Positions 51,247 to 60,652 of a stretch of DNA of 64,000 nucleotides are shown here, piece after piece (positions within the stretch are counted from its first letter, which is position 1; every line of letters begins with the position of its first letter). This stretch comes from Multivorans sp965232105 (lineage in GTDB: Bacteria > Acidobacteriota > Thermoanaerobaculia > Multivoradales > Multivoraceae). Under the pieces are notes generated by a model. It was not told the origin of the DNA and searched no databases. It worked only from the letters and a program-made list of their open reading frames with translations. The DNA lies in contig OZ246956.1 in the NCBI GenBank assembly GCA_965232105.1, positions 496,001 through 560,000 on the forward strand. The letters run 5' to 3'. The translations under genes and the position numbers were made by a program.

Positions 51247-52038
51247 CTAGAAGTTCGGGTCCTCTCCCTCAGGATCCTCCTGCGCGCGACCGACCATCGG
51301 AACGAGTCGCACGACATCGACCTGGCGGCGCACCAGGCCGTCCGCGGTCTTCCGGATCACGACCAGGTCCTGGAGGGTTCGACCGACCGGCGCCACCAGG
51401 ATGCCGTCCACCTTGAGCTGCTCGAGCAGGGGCGGAGGCACCTCGGACGGCGCCGCCGAAACGAGGATGCGGTCGAACGGCGCTTCCTCGGGCCAACCGC
51501 GGTACCCGTCGTCCACCCGCACTTCGACGTTGCCGTAACCCAGGTCATCCAGCACCGTACTCGCCCTGTCCGCCAGTTCGTCGATGATCTCGATCGAGTA
51601 GACCCGACGGGCCAGACGCGCCAGAACCGCCGTCGTGTAGCCCGAACCGGTACCGATCTCCAGCAGCTTCTCGTCACCGTCGAGCTCCAGCAGGTCGGCC
51701 ATCAGCGCCACCAGGTAGGGCTGCGACACGGTCTGGCCCGAGCCGATCTGCAGCGGTGCATCCCGGTACGCCTCGTCCTGCAGCGCCTCGGGCACGAATT
51801 CATGGCGGGGCACCGTCTCGAGCGCGTTCAGCAGCCGCGATTCCTCGATCCCGCGTCCGCGAATCTGCTCTTCGACCATCACCCTGCGTTGCGAGGCGAA
51901 GTCGTCGGTCCCGAAGTTCGGCTGCGCGGCGACCCCCAGCGGTACGCACAAACAGGCCGCCGCGGCGACGACCCACTGTCGGCCGGGGCGCGAACGCCGC
52001 GTCTCCCCCGTCCACGACAGTCTGATCAACGAGCACAC
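51247..52038 (-). CDS. pcm: protein-L-isoaspartate O-methyltransferase, exported
   Basis: Repairs isoaspartyl residues in aged proteins using SAM. Family blocks are 'AYRDAPLQIGSGQTVSQPYL', 'LLEIGTGSGYTTAVLARLA', 'VEVRVDDGYRGWPEEAPFDR' and 'ILVSAAPSEVPPPLLEQL'. The N-terminus adds a signal-peptide-like stretch ('RQWVVAAAACLCVPLGVAAQ', about 20-40) before the usual start, so this copy is probably periplasmic. The start is GTG at 52038. It is divergent from the TldD-like gene 24 bp away. Confidence 0.92.
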   Translation of the reverse strand: MCSLIRLSWTGETRRSRPGRQWVVAAAACLCVPLGVAAQPNFGTDDFASQRRVMVEEQIRGRGIEESRLLNALETVPRHEFVPEALQDEAYRDAPLQIGSGQTVSQPYLVALMADLLELDGDEKLLEIGTGSGYTTAVLARLARRVYSIEIIDELADRASTVLDDLGYGNVEVRVDDGYRGWPEEAPFDRILVSAAPSEVPPPLLEQLKVDGILVAPVGRTLQDLVVIRKTADGLVRRQVDVVRLVPMVGRAQEDPEGEDPNF

Positions 52039-52062
52039 GACTCCTTATGATAGGCAAATCTC

Positions 52063-53230
52063 GTGCCGGATCGTCGATCGCCGCCGAATCCTCGATCCCC
52101 GAAGGGGACTGCCGGACGGAACTCTCGCCGAAGTCGATCGAAGGGCCGGCGCCGGGGCACAAGCAAGGAGGCCGAGCCTCGCCTGCGTCCGCTCGATCGC
52201 GTCAGGGAAGAGATCGCCGCGGCGGTGCGGCGGTCTCCGGCCGACGACACCGAGGTCGTGTGGCTGGAGAGCAGGCGCTGCCGAACGGGCCTGCACGTCC
52301 CGACCCTCGACGGCTACCGGCGACGCTCCCGTCAAGTCCTGGTCAGAGTGCGCGACGGACGGCGCGCCGGCGCCCACCGCACCGGCGGCGGCCGCTCGGG
52401 TGAGCTCGACGGCCCGATCCGGCTGGCAATGGCGGCGGCGCGGGCTTCCGCCCCCGAGTCGACGCCCTCGCTGCCCGACCCGGGCGAGCCGCCACTCCCT
52501 TCGGTCGACGTTCACGACCCGGCTCTCGCTCGCCTCCACGCGGATGCCGCGCGGCGGCTGCTCAAGGCGGTCCTGAGAGACGACGAAGCGGCCGTCGTCG
52601 AGTGGACCGTCGGCCAGGCCGCGGTCGCCAACAGCCGCGAACTCGTGCGCGGCCAGCGGGCCACCGCGATCCAGGTCGAAGTGCGAAGCGGCAACGGTCC
52701 CGGCGCCGGCTTCGTCCGTCACGCCGCGCGCTCGATCGACGAACTGGATCTCGACCGGCTGGTCGAGACCGCCCGCGGGCGTACCGAAGACGCAAGCTCT
52801 CGACACCGCGACGGCGGCCCGCGTCGGTCTCGAGCCCACCTGCCACTGCACGGGAGGCGAAGAGGCCTGTCCACTGAACATGTTCCTCGGTTCGGGCGAC
52901 CACAACGACCCCTCCCTGTTCGAGATCGCGGACGGCGGCATCTGGATCAGTCGACTGGACGAGGTCGAGTGCTTCGACCCCGGACGGATGCGCGTCAGGG
53001 CCAGGGCCCGCGGCGTCCGCCGCGTTCGCGACGGCCGGCTGGGCGAACCCGTGGTCGACCTGGTCTGGCAGGACAGTCTCCTGCGGGTCCTGTCCAACCT
53101 GCTGGCTATCGGAGCAACCTGCTACTCCCGCACCTCGCGCGACGGTTTCCTGGGCGGGACGACGGCCCCCGCGCTGGTCGTCAGCGAGGTGGACGGCCTG
53201 GCGCCCGCCCCGGAGCCAGCGCGGCGCTGA
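52063..53230 (+). pseudogene. TldD/PmbA-family gene with internal deletion and frameshift
   Basis: N-terminal TldD/PmbA part (GTG 52063 to about 52,790): 'EVVWLESRRCRTGLHV', 'AVVEWTVGQAAVANSRELV', 'VEVRSGNGPGAGF'. C-terminal part in the next frame (about 52,790 to 53230): 'ACPLNMFLGSGDHNDPSLFE', 'IADGGIWISRL', 'LLRVLSNLLAIGATC', 'GGTTAPALVVSEVDGL'. The central domain of roughly 100-150 residues that holds the metal site in TldD is missing between them, and the frame shifts at the join. The maturation/degradation protease activity of the family must be lost. If the assembly is correct this is a recent deletion, since both ends are still well preserved. Confidence 0.7.
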
Positions 53231-53237
53231 AGGTAGC

Positions 53238-54848
53238 TCAGGTCGCCCGACAGCGGATCAGCACGACGGTCTGGTCGTCGCCCTGCGGCAGGCCGGCCCC
53301 GAAACGGCTGACATCGTCGTCGATCGCCTGAATGATCTCGGACAGCGGCCGCTCGCGCCTCTCTCGCAGGAAGGTCTCCAGCCGCTCCTGCCCGTACTCT
53401 TCGTCCGCCACCGACTCGCACTCCGTGATCCCGTCGCTGTAGAGACAGATGAGGTCTCCCGGTTCCATCCCCACCTCGTCGACCCGGTAAGTCGCGTTCG
53501 GCAGCAGACCCAGGGGCAGGCCGCTGGCGCCGAGGGCAGTCACTTCGCCGCTCCGTCGCACCAGCAGCCCGGGGTTGTGTCCGGCGTTGACGTAGCGGAC
53601 CGAGCGGTCCCGCGGATCGACCTCGGCCAGGATCAGGGTGATGAAGCGGTTGCTCGCGCTCGACTCGACGATGTGCTTGTTCAGGCGTTCGAAGAGCTCG
53701 GCCGACGTCTCCACCCCCACGCTCTCGCCGCCGAAGCGGGAGTCGTCGACCAGGAGGCGGAGCGCCGAATCCAGGGTCGATACGAGGAGGGCGGCCGGCA
53801 TCCCCTTGCCGGTCACATCGGCGACCACCATCCCCCGGCGCAAGCCCTTGAGCTGCAGCGAACCGTAGTAGTCGCCGCCAACCTGGCGGGAAGGCCGGCT
53901 CCAGCCCGCGGTTTCGAAGCTCCCGACATCAGGCATGTCGGACGGCAGGATGCGCTGCTGAATCTCGGCCGCTAGCTCCACCTCCCGCTCCAGCCGCTCC
54001 TTCTCGAGAGCCTGGCGATGGAGGTTCGCGTTGGTCAAGGCGATGCCGGCCTGATTCGCGAACAGGGACAGCGCGCGATGGTCGGAAGCGGCAAACGGTC
54101 CGATGCCGGTGCGGCTCTCCTTGTCGGCAACGACCAGCAGGCCGACGCTGCCGCTGCCTCCGTCGCCTTCGATCGCCACCGCCAGTGAGTGCTCCGCGTC
54201 CGGAATCACGCCGGCCGCCGCCTCCTCGAGGGCGTCTGCGTCCGAGCCGCCGGCTGGCGGCGCATCGAGAACGTCCCGGGCGCCGCCGCCGATCGTTCCC
54301 GCCAGGGCCAGCCGACCCTCCGCGTTCCGCAGGTAGAAGGCGCCGCGCCGGGCGTCCAGCAGAGACACGGCCCGGAGCAGAATCTCCTCGGTCAGTTCTT
54401 CCAGGTTCAGGGTCGAGGCGATCGCCAACCCCACGTCGTACACCGCCTGCAGGGTGACCACGTTGTAGTTGTCGTGGAACTTGCGGTCCTTGAGTTCGTC
54501 CGCCAGCTCGCGCAGCCGCAGACCCACAGCCAGGATCCCGGCGAGTTCGCGCCCCTCCGGCGGCCAACCACCGGCCCCGCCGGCATCGCCCGCAGTCTCG
54601 TCGCTCCCGGCGCAGTAGAGCACCAGGTTGTGCTCAAGGCCGTGCTCCCGCTTGCCCAGCACGCCCCAGGACGCCACCGGTCCTCCGTCCGGGCGGTAGA
54701 TCTGGGCGCCATCAAGGCCGTGTGCCTCGCACCACTGCCTCACCAGGCGCGTCTGGACCGCGCCGCTCTCCCAGTCCGCGACGTCCGCCGCGGCCGCCAG
54801 CCGCCACAGGTCACCGACGCCTCCCGAGCGACTCGCTGCCGGCCTCAC
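53238..54848 (-). CDS. GAF-domain SpoIIE/RsbU-type PP2C phosphatase
   Basis: 536 residues. The N-terminal region has no clear match (about 1-125). A coiled segment and GAF domain follow (about 130-300: 'LNLEELTEEILLRAVSLLDA'). A linker helix ending in 'ELAAEIQQRILPSDMP' leads to the phosphatase with metal-binding motifs 'VGGDYYGSLQL', 'MVVADVTGKGMPAALL', 'YVNAGHNPGLLV', 'DLICLYSDGITE' and 'GDDQTVVLIR'. It would dephosphorylate the adjacent STAS protein and thereby release control by the RsbW-like kinase. It is downstream of those two genes in one run. Confidence 0.92.
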   Translation of the reverse strand: MRPAASRSGGVGDLWRLAAAADVADWESGAVQTRLVRQWCEAHGLDGAQIYRPDGGPVASWGVLGKREHGLEHNLVLYCAGSDETAGDAGGAGGWPPEGRELAGILAVGLRLRELADELKDRKFHDNYNVVTLQAVYDVGLAIASTLNLEELTEEILLRAVSLLDARRGAFYLRNAEGRLALAGTIGGGARDVLDAPPAGGSDADALEEAAAGVIPDAEHSLAVAIEGDGGSGSVGLLVVADKESRTGIGPFAASDHRALSLFANQAGIALTNANLHRQALEKERLEREVELAAEIQQRILPSDMPDVGSFETAGWSRPSRQVGGDYYGSLQLKGLRRGMVVADVTGKGMPAALLVSTLDSALRLLVDDSRFGGESVGVETSAELFERLNKHIVESSASNRFITLILAEVDPRDRSVRYVNAGHNPGLLVRRSGEVTALGASGLPLGLLPNATYRVDEVGMEPGDLICLYSDGITECESVADEEYGQERLETFLRERRERPLSEIIQAIDDDVSRFGAGLPQGDDQTVVLIRCRAT

Positions 54849-54873
54849 CGCGGTTGCTCGGCAGTCCGCCCAG

Positions 54874-55233
54874 TCAGGACGTACCCGACTGAAGCTCGGT
54901 GACCGCCGCCTGCTCGTCCGGATAGATCGTCGAGTACTGCGCGAGACCCATGATGTGGAACGTCTTCTCGATCGTCGGTGTGAGGTTGCAGAACGACAGG
55001 CGCCCCTTCACCTCGAGCATCTTCTCGATGATCTCGATCAGGATCGAGATCCCGATCGAGTTGACGATCTTCGTGCCCCGGAGGTTGAGCAGCAACGATC
55101 GATAGCCGTCGTCGAGCAGCGCATAGGCGGCCTCCGCGATCTCCTCGCCCCCCTGGTTGTTGATGTAGCCGTCCGTATAGATCACCGCCAGTTCCTGGCG
55201 GCGCTCCACATCCAACTTCAGACCCTCCGTCAT
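54874..55233 (-). CDS. STAS-domain anti-sigma-factor antagonist (RsbV/SpoIIAA type)
   Basis: 119 residues. The phosphorylatable Ser is in 'RGTKIVNSIGISILIEII', the usual position in the STAS fold. It lies between the kinase (30 bp upstream) and the phosphatase (26 bp downstream), the standard partner-switching order. Confidence 0.93.
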   Translation of the reverse strand: MTEGLKLDVERRQELAVIYTDGYINNQGGEEIAEAAYALLDDGYRSLLLNLRGTKIVNSIGISILIEIIEKMLEVKGRLSFCNLTPTIEKTFHIMGLAQYSTIYPDEQAAVTELQSGTS

Positions 55234-55262
55234 GGACCCAGCTCAACTCCCTCGCGCAAAAG

Positions 55263-55706
55263 TCAGCGCGCTTTGGACATGACGACCGACGTGCCGCCCT
55301 CACCCGAGAGCACGTTCACCTCGTCCATCAAGCCCTCGATGATCTTCAAGCCCCACCCGCGCTTGCGGATCGCCTTGAGGTTGTCTTCGATTCTCGGTTG
55401 TACCACCCTGGAGCGGTCGAATCCGATTCCCTGGTCCTGGATGGTGATCCGCAACACCCGCGGCTCCTCCGCCTCGGCCGGCCCCAGGACCGCCAGTTCG
55501 AGATGCAACTGGCCGTCGGCGGCGCGGCTGTGTTCGATCGCGTTGATGCACGCCTCGACCACCGCCATGCCCACTTCCTCGACCTTGTCGGTGCTCATCC
55601 GTATGGACTTCGCCACCGCGCAGGCCCTGGCACGCGCCTCAAGCTCCATTTCAGGCGCGAGCCTGAACGTCAGGTGAGTTTCTTCGAGTACTCCGAACTC
55701 AGACAT
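55263..55706 (-). CDS. RsbW-like serine kinase / anti-sigma factor
   Basis: 147 residues from the ATG at 55706. GHKL ATPase motifs: 'VGMAVVEACINAIEHS' (N box), 'IQDQGIGFD' (G1) and 'RKRGWGLKIIEGLMDEV' (G2 region). It binds either its target or the unphosphorylated STAS protein. No sigma factor gene is adjacent, so the downstream target is not evident. Confidence 0.92.
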   Translation of the reverse strand: MSEFGVLEETHLTFRLAPEMELEARARACAVAKSIRMSTDKVEEVGMAVVEACINAIEHSRAADGQLHLELAVLGPAEAEEPRVLRITIQDQGIGFDRSRVVQPRIEDNLKAIRKRGWGLKIIEGLMDEVNVLSGEGGTSVVMSKAR

Positions 55707-55796
55707 GGAGAAAGAAGCAACGAGGGCCGAAGCAACCACCCTAGGAGCGTGCGCAACAGAGCATGAGGTGCGCCGATCTTCCGGCCGCGCAAGATG

Positions 55797-56012
55797 TCAG
55801 GCGGTGAGAAACAGCTTCAGGCAGTAGACCACCATCGGATGGAGCTGATCGTTCAACAGGAACCATACGAAACTCGCGACGACCGCGGAAGACCAGAACA
55901 CCCCGGCCGGAATCGAACTGAAGACCCAGTACAGAAAGCCTGACGGAGCCGTCGACCCGGATGCAGCCGCACCCCCACGGTCCAAAAAACTGAACGGTGA
56001 CCCTACCATCAT
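55797..56012 (-). CDS. 71-residue membrane protein behind a sigma-54 promoter
   Basis: Begins MMVGSPFSFLDRGG and has a hydrophobic second half ('SSAVVASFVWFLLNDQ', then 'PMVVYCLKLFL'). The ATG at 56012 has GGGAGG five bases upstream, one of the strongest Shine-Dalgarno sites in the window. A sigma-54 promoter ends about 32 bases upstream of the ATG. The strong signals argue that this short gene is real. It resembles no family known to me. Its position between the sigma-54-activator-like gene and the partner-switching genes suggests it is part of that regulatory locus. Confidence 0.7.
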   Translation of the reverse strand: MMVGSPFSFLDRGGAAASGSTAPSGFLYWVFSSIPAGVFWSSAVVASFVWFLLNDQLHPMVVYCLKLFLTA

Positions 56013-56042
56013 GCCGACCTCCCTTCGGTGCCCTTCCTTCAG

Positions 56043-56058
56043 AGCAAGTACGCTGCCA
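56043..56058 (-). promoter_or_regulatory. sigma-54 (-24/-12) promoter
   Basis: TGGCAGCGTACTTGCT on the minus strand matches TGGCAC-N5-TTGCW with GG and GC exactly ten bases apart. The predicted start near 56,032 gives a 20-nt leader with the GGGAGG site and the ATG of the 71-residue gene. Confidence 0.7.
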
Positions 56059-56304
56059 GCGGCGGCCGAACGCAGCCGGAGGCCAGGGATTGCAAACCTG
56101 ACCGACGTTTTCGGGGTCCGAGGCCACTCCGCCGGCGTCTCGACGGATCGCGGCAAATTGTCCCGTCCGGGGCGACCTCCCGGCTTCGATTCAACCGGAA
56201 CCGGTCACCAAGTCACTCCATGAAACGACATGGGACACTGTGCCGCGTACAGGGACACTATGGCTCACGCCCGCCTTCGCGTCCACGCCGGGACCGGCGA
56301 CGGA

Positions 56305-57798
56305 TCAGTAGCGACCGCGTGACAGCGTCCGGCGATGCACGCCGAGCAGTTTGGCCGCGGCGCTCTTGTTGCCCCCGGTCAAACCGATGACCCTCCGTAC
56401 ATGCCGGCGCTTGACGGTTTCCAGGTCGAGCGGTTCGGGACCCTGCGATCCCGCGGCAGCGCCGCCGATCAAGGACTGGATCAGGGACGCGTCCACGGCA
56501 CCGTCGGCCAGCGAGGCGGCGCCCTCGACGATGTTCTGAAGCTCCCGGACGTTGCCCGGATAGTCATGCGCGAGGAGCAGGTTCAGGGCCCCGCGATCGA
56601 ACTGGGGCAGTTCGACCGCTTCCCGCTCGCAGAACCGCTCGGCGAAGTACCGCACCAGATGCGGGATGTCCCGGCGCCGCTCGCGCAGCGGAGGCAGTTC
56701 GACGCTGATCCCCTTCAGCCGGTAGTACAGGTCCTCCCGGAACCGACCTTCGGCCACGAGCTGTTCGAGAGGCTGGTGGGTCGCGGCGACGACGCGCGTG
56801 TCCACCGGGATCGCCTGGTGACCGCCAACACGGACGATCTCACGCTCCTGGAGAGCGCGCAGCAGCTTGACCTGCGAAGCCACGTCGAGATCGGCCACTT
56901 CGTCAAGAAAGAGCGTGCCTCCGTCAGCCAGTTCGAAGCGGCCCAGGCGAGCCCGCACGCCCGTCGCCACGCCGCCCTCGATGCCGAAGAGTTCGCTCTC
57001 CAGCAGGCTCTCGGGGAGTGCGGCGCAGTTGACCGCCACCAGCGGCCCCGAGCGTTCCGAGCGCTGGTGCAGGAGCGCCGCCATGAGCTCCTTGCCGGTC
57101 CCGCTTTCGCCGTGCAGCAGGACGCTGACGCTGCGCGGAGCCACCCGGTCGATGACCTCCAGGATGCGCCGCATGACCGGCGCGTAGGCGACGATGCGTT
57201 GGCCTCCGACCTCCGCCAGGTCGTCGAGGCGCTCCTTCAGCAGCTTGTTCTCTTCTGCCAGGCGTTCCCGCGAAACGACCAGACGCTCCACCTGGCGCAG
57301 ACCATCCAGCGCCACGCCGGCCAGCGCCGCGACGGATCGCAGGAAGCGCCGGTCGCCGTCGGTGAACCCCGCTTCACCGGCGCCGCGAGCCTCCTTGTCG
57401 AGCACGGCGACGAAGCCCAGCAACGAATCCCGCGACTTGAGGGGCGCCGCCACGAGGGAACGGAACTCCCGCTCGGCCAACTTGCCTCCGCTACGGGCCA
57501 CGGTCTCGTCCTGGGCCAGCAGGTCGTGCCACAAGGGGCCGGCAAGAAGCGTCTCGGCGGACGGTGGTCGGCCGCCGAATCCAACCGTGGCAGCGGCGCG
57601 GGCGACGCCGAACGGGTCCCGGGTTACCGCGGCGGCCGCGGCCGGATCGACGACGGTGCACACCCTCTGCAGAAGATCGTCGAGCAGACCCTGCTCGGAC
57701 TCGTGAGAGTGGAGCGCCACGACCAGGTCGTACAGCGTCTCGAGCTGCAGGCGCTGTCGGCGACCGGCCAGGTCCGAGGAGGGTTTCGAAGCGACCAC
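56305..57798 (-). CDS. NtrC-family AAA+ regulator with GAF domain and altered GAFTGA loop
   Basis: 497 residues. GAF-like sensor about 20-170. AAA+ domain with Walker A 'LLHGESGTGKELMAALLH', Walker B 'GGTLFLDEVADLD' and the 'REDLYYRLKGISVELPPLRE' sensor region. Fis-type helix-turn-helix at the C-terminus ('GGNKSAAAKLLGVHRRTLSR'). The sigma-54 contact loop, GAFTGA in canonical activators, reads GVATGV ('GIEGGVATGVRARLG'): the critical Phe is Ala. It lies just upstream of the sigma-54 promoter and 71-residue gene in the same direction, and 7 bp after uvrA. Confidence 0.9.
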   Translation of the reverse strand: MVASKPSSDLAGRRQRLQLETLYDLVVALHSHESEQGLLDDLLQRVCTVVDPAAAAAVTRDPFGVARAAATVGFGGRPPSAETLLAGPLWHDLLAQDETVARSGGKLAEREFRSLVAAPLKSRDSLLGFVAVLDKEARGAGEAGFTDGDRRFLRSVAALAGVALDGLRQVERLVVSRERLAEENKLLKERLDDLAEVGGQRIVAYAPVMRRILEVIDRVAPRSVSVLLHGESGTGKELMAALLHQRSERSGPLVAVNCAALPESLLESELFGIEGGVATGVRARLGRFELADGGTLFLDEVADLDVASQVKLLRALQEREIVRVGGHQAIPVDTRVVAATHQPLEQLVAEGRFREDLYYRLKGISVELPPLRERRRDIPHLVRYFAERFCEREAVELPQFDRGALNLLLAHDYPGNVRELQNIVEGAASLADGAVDASLIQSLIGGAAAGSQGPEPLDLETVKRRHVRRVIGLTGGNKSAAAKLLGVHRRTLSRGRY

Positions 57799-57805
57799 GC
57801 TCTAG

Positions 57806-60652
57806 TCAGGATGCCCTTCGCACCGGCGCGGGAACCGCCAGCACCTTGCCCAGGAAGGCTCCGGTGTGGCTCTCGGGCGTGGCGACGACCTGCTCGGGCG
57901 TGCCTTCCGCCACGACCCTGCCGCCGGCGGCCCCACCTTCGGGGCCCAGGTCGATGATCCAGTCCGCGTTCTTGATCACGTCCAGATTGTGCTCCACGAC
58001 GAGCACCGTATTGCCCCGGTCGACGAGTCGCTGCAGCAGGGCGACCAGGCGCCGCACGTCGTCGAAGTGGAGGCCCGTCGTTGGCTCGTCCAGCAGGTAG
58101 AGGCTGCGTCCTGTCGCCCTCTTCGAGAGTTCGGTCGCCAGCTTGACGCGCTGCGCTTCGCCGCCCGACAGCGTGGTCGCGGGCTGGCCGAGCCGGATGT
58201 ACCCCAGTCCCACCTCGTCCAACGTCGAGAGAATGCGGTCGATGGCCGGGATGTTGGAGAAGAACTCGCGCGCGTTCTCCACGCTCATGGCCAGGATGTC
58301 CGCAATGTTCTTGCCCTTGTACCGGACCTGGAGAGTCTCCCGGTCGTAGCGGAGCCCGCCGCAGACATCGCACGTCACGTAGACGTCCGGCAGGAAGTGC
58401 ATCTCGATCTTGTTCTGGCCGTCGCCGGCGCAGGCCTCACAGCGGCCGCCCTTCACGTTGAAACTGAACCGACCCGGCTTGTAACCCCGGGCCCGCGCCT
58501 CCGTCGTCTTGGCCATCAGGGTGCGGATCGGTGTGAACACGTTGGTGTACGTCGCCGGGTTCGAGCGCGGCGTACGACCGATGGGGCTCTGGTCGATCGC
58601 GATCACCTTGTCGAGATGTTCCAGACCCTCGATCCGATCGTGCTCGCCGGGCGCATCCGCGGCGCGGTAGAAGGCCCGGGCCAGGGCCTTGTACAGAACC
58701 TCGTTGACGAGGCTGCTCTTGCCGGAGCCGGACACCCCGGTGACCAGGACGAAGCACCCCAGCGGCAGGTCGACGTCGAGATCGGCCAGGTTGTTCTGGC
58801 GCGCCCCGCGGATGCCCAGCCACTTCCCGTTGCCCGGCCGCCTCGCCTCCGGCACCGGCACTTCCGACTCCCCGCGCAGGTAGGAGGCGGTAAGCGAGCC
58901 TTTCGCCTTCTCGACCGTGGCGAGCGGACCTTCCGCGACCACTTCGCCGCCGTGTTCGCCGGCCCGCGGCCCGAGGTCGACGATCCAGTCGGCCTCTCGC
59001 ATCGTCTCCTCGTCGTGCTCGACCAGCAGTACCGAGTTGCCGAGGTCCCGCATCTCCTTGAGCGTTCGCAGCAGCTTGGCGTTGTCGCGCTGGTGCAGAC
59101 CGATCGAGGGCTCGTCCAGTACGTAGAGGACCCCCTGAAGCTTGCTGCCGATCTGGGTCGCGAGCCGGATCCGCTGACTCTCGCCGCCGGAGAGCGTGCC
59201 CGAAGCCCGGTCCAGGTTGAGGTAACCCAGGCCCACGTCCCCCAGAAAGGACAATCGGTCCTCGACCTCCTGGAGGATCTTGCCGGCGATCTGCCGTTCC
59301 TTCGCCGTCAGCCGCAAACCGCCCACAACCCGCTGCAGATCGCCGATCGGCATCGAGGTTACGTCGTCGATCGGCAGGCCGCCGACCGTCACCGCCAGGG
59401 CCTCGGGGCGCAGGCGGCGCCCGTCGCAGTCGCCGCAGGTGCGCACCGACATGTACTTCTCGATCTCGGCCCGCACGCCCGCCGACTCCGTCTCCGAGTG
59501 GCGGCGCTTGAGCATCGGCACGACGCCCTCGTAGCGGCCACGCCACTGGTACGACGACCGCCGGCCCTTGATCTCGAACGCGATCTCGCGACTTCCCGAG
59601 CCGTAGAGCACGACCTGACGGGCTTCCTCCGAGAGCTCACGCCAGGGGGTCCCGAGATCGAAGTCCATTTCGGCGGCGACGGTCCTGAGCATGCGCAGCC
59701 GCCACGACCTGGAAGTCGTCGGGAACGGACGGAGCACGCCGGCCTTGATCGAGCGGCGCGGGTCGTCCAGGATGCGCTGTTCGTCGATTGCCATCGAAGA
59801 CCCCAGCCCGCTGCAGGAAGGGCACGCGCCGTAGGGGCTGTTGAACGAGAACAGCCGCGGCGAGATCTCCGCCAGACTCGTGCCGCAGTCCGCGCAGGCG
59901 TAGTGCTGGGACATCGTCTCCTCGGGCAGCCCCTCGGGCGCCACGATGAGCAGCCCCCGACCGACTTCGAGCGCGGTCTCGAACGACGCCGCGAGCCGCT
60001 GCTCGATACCCGGCCGTGTGACCAGCCGGTCGACCACGATCTCGATCGTGTGCTTCCGCTTCTTGTCCAGGGCCGGCAGGTCCCCGGAGAGTTCCACCAG
60101 TTCGCCGTCGATCCGGGCGCGCAGGAAGCCTTCCCGGACCATCTGCTCCAACTGGCGGCGGTACTCGCCCTTCTTGCCCCGCACGTAGGGCGCGAGAAGC
60201 AGCAGGCGGGTGCCCTCCGGCATCGAGGCCACACGGTCCACCATCTGCTGCACGGTCTGGGGGCGGATCACCTTGCCGCACTCCGGGCAGTGGGGTACGC
60301 CGACCGAGGCGTAGAGCAGACGCAGGTAGTCGTGAATCTCGGTCACCGTGCCGACCGTCGACCTGGGATTGCGGGACACCGACTTCTGTTCGATCGAGAT
60401 GGCGGGCGACAGCCCCTCGATCGAGTCGACGTCCGGCTTCTCAACCTGGTGCAGGAACTGGCGAGCGTAGGCCGACAGCGACTCGACGTAACGGCGCTGT
60501 CCTTCGGCGAACAGCGTGTCGAAGGCGAGCGAGGACTTGCCCGAGCCCGACACGCCGGTGACCACGACCAGTCGCTCGCGCGGGATCTCGACCGTGATGT
60601 TCTTCAGGTTGTGCTCCCGGGCGCCCCGGACGACGATCTTCTTGCCGCTCAC
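57806..60652 (-). CDS. uvrA: excinuclease ABC subunit A
   Basis: Damage-recognition ATPase of nucleotide excision repair. 948 residues with two ABC modules: Walker A 'GVSGSGKSSLAFDTLFAEGQ' and 'GVSGSGKSSLVNEVL', and signature 'LSGGESQRIRLATQ' and 'LSGGEAQRVKLATE'. Zinc-finger Cys pairs are present ('CPECGK', 'CADCG', 'CPSCSG', 'CEACAGDG', 'CDVCGG'). Length and order are normal. It overlaps smpB by 4 bp. Confidence 0.98.
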   Translation of the reverse strand: MSGKKIVVRGAREHNLKNITVEIPRERLVVVTGVSGSGKSSLAFDTLFAEGQRRYVESLSAYARQFLHQVEKPDVDSIEGLSPAISIEQKSVSRNPRSTVGTVTEIHDYLRLLYASVGVPHCPECGKVIRPQTVQQMVDRVASMPEGTRLLLLAPYVRGKKGEYRRQLEQMVREGFLRARIDGELVELSGDLPALDKKRKHTIEIVVDRLVTRPGIEQRLAASFETALEVGRGLLIVAPEGLPEETMSQHYACADCGTSLAEISPRLFSFNSPYGACPSCSGLGSSMAIDEQRILDDPRRSIKAGVLRPFPTTSRSWRLRMLRTVAAEMDFDLGTPWRELSEEARQVVLYGSGSREIAFEIKGRRSSYQWRGRYEGVVPMLKRRHSETESAGVRAEIEKYMSVRTCGDCDGRRLRPEALAVTVGGLPIDDVTSMPIGDLQRVVGGLRLTAKERQIAGKILQEVEDRLSFLGDVGLGYLNLDRASGTLSGGESQRIRLATQIGSKLQGVLYVLDEPSIGLHQRDNAKLLRTLKEMRDLGNSVLLVEHDEETMREADWIVDLGPRAGEHGGEVVAEGPLATVEKAKGSLTASYLRGESEVPVPEARRPGNGKWLGIRGARQNNLADLDVDLPLGCFVLVTGVSGSGKSSLVNEVLYKALARAFYRAADAPGEHDRIEGLEHLDKVIAIDQSPIGRTPRSNPATYTNVFTPIRTLMAKTTEARARGYKPGRFSFNVKGGRCEACAGDGQNKIEMHFLPDVYVTCDVCGGLRYDRETLQVRYKGKNIADILAMSVENAREFFSNIPAIDRILSTLDEVGLGYIRLGQPATTLSGGEAQRVKLATELSKRATGRSLYLLDEPTTGLHFDDVRRLVALLQRLVDRGNTVLVVEHNLDVIKNADWIIDLGPEGGAAGGRVVAEGTPEQVVATPESHTGAFLGKVLAVPAPVRRAS

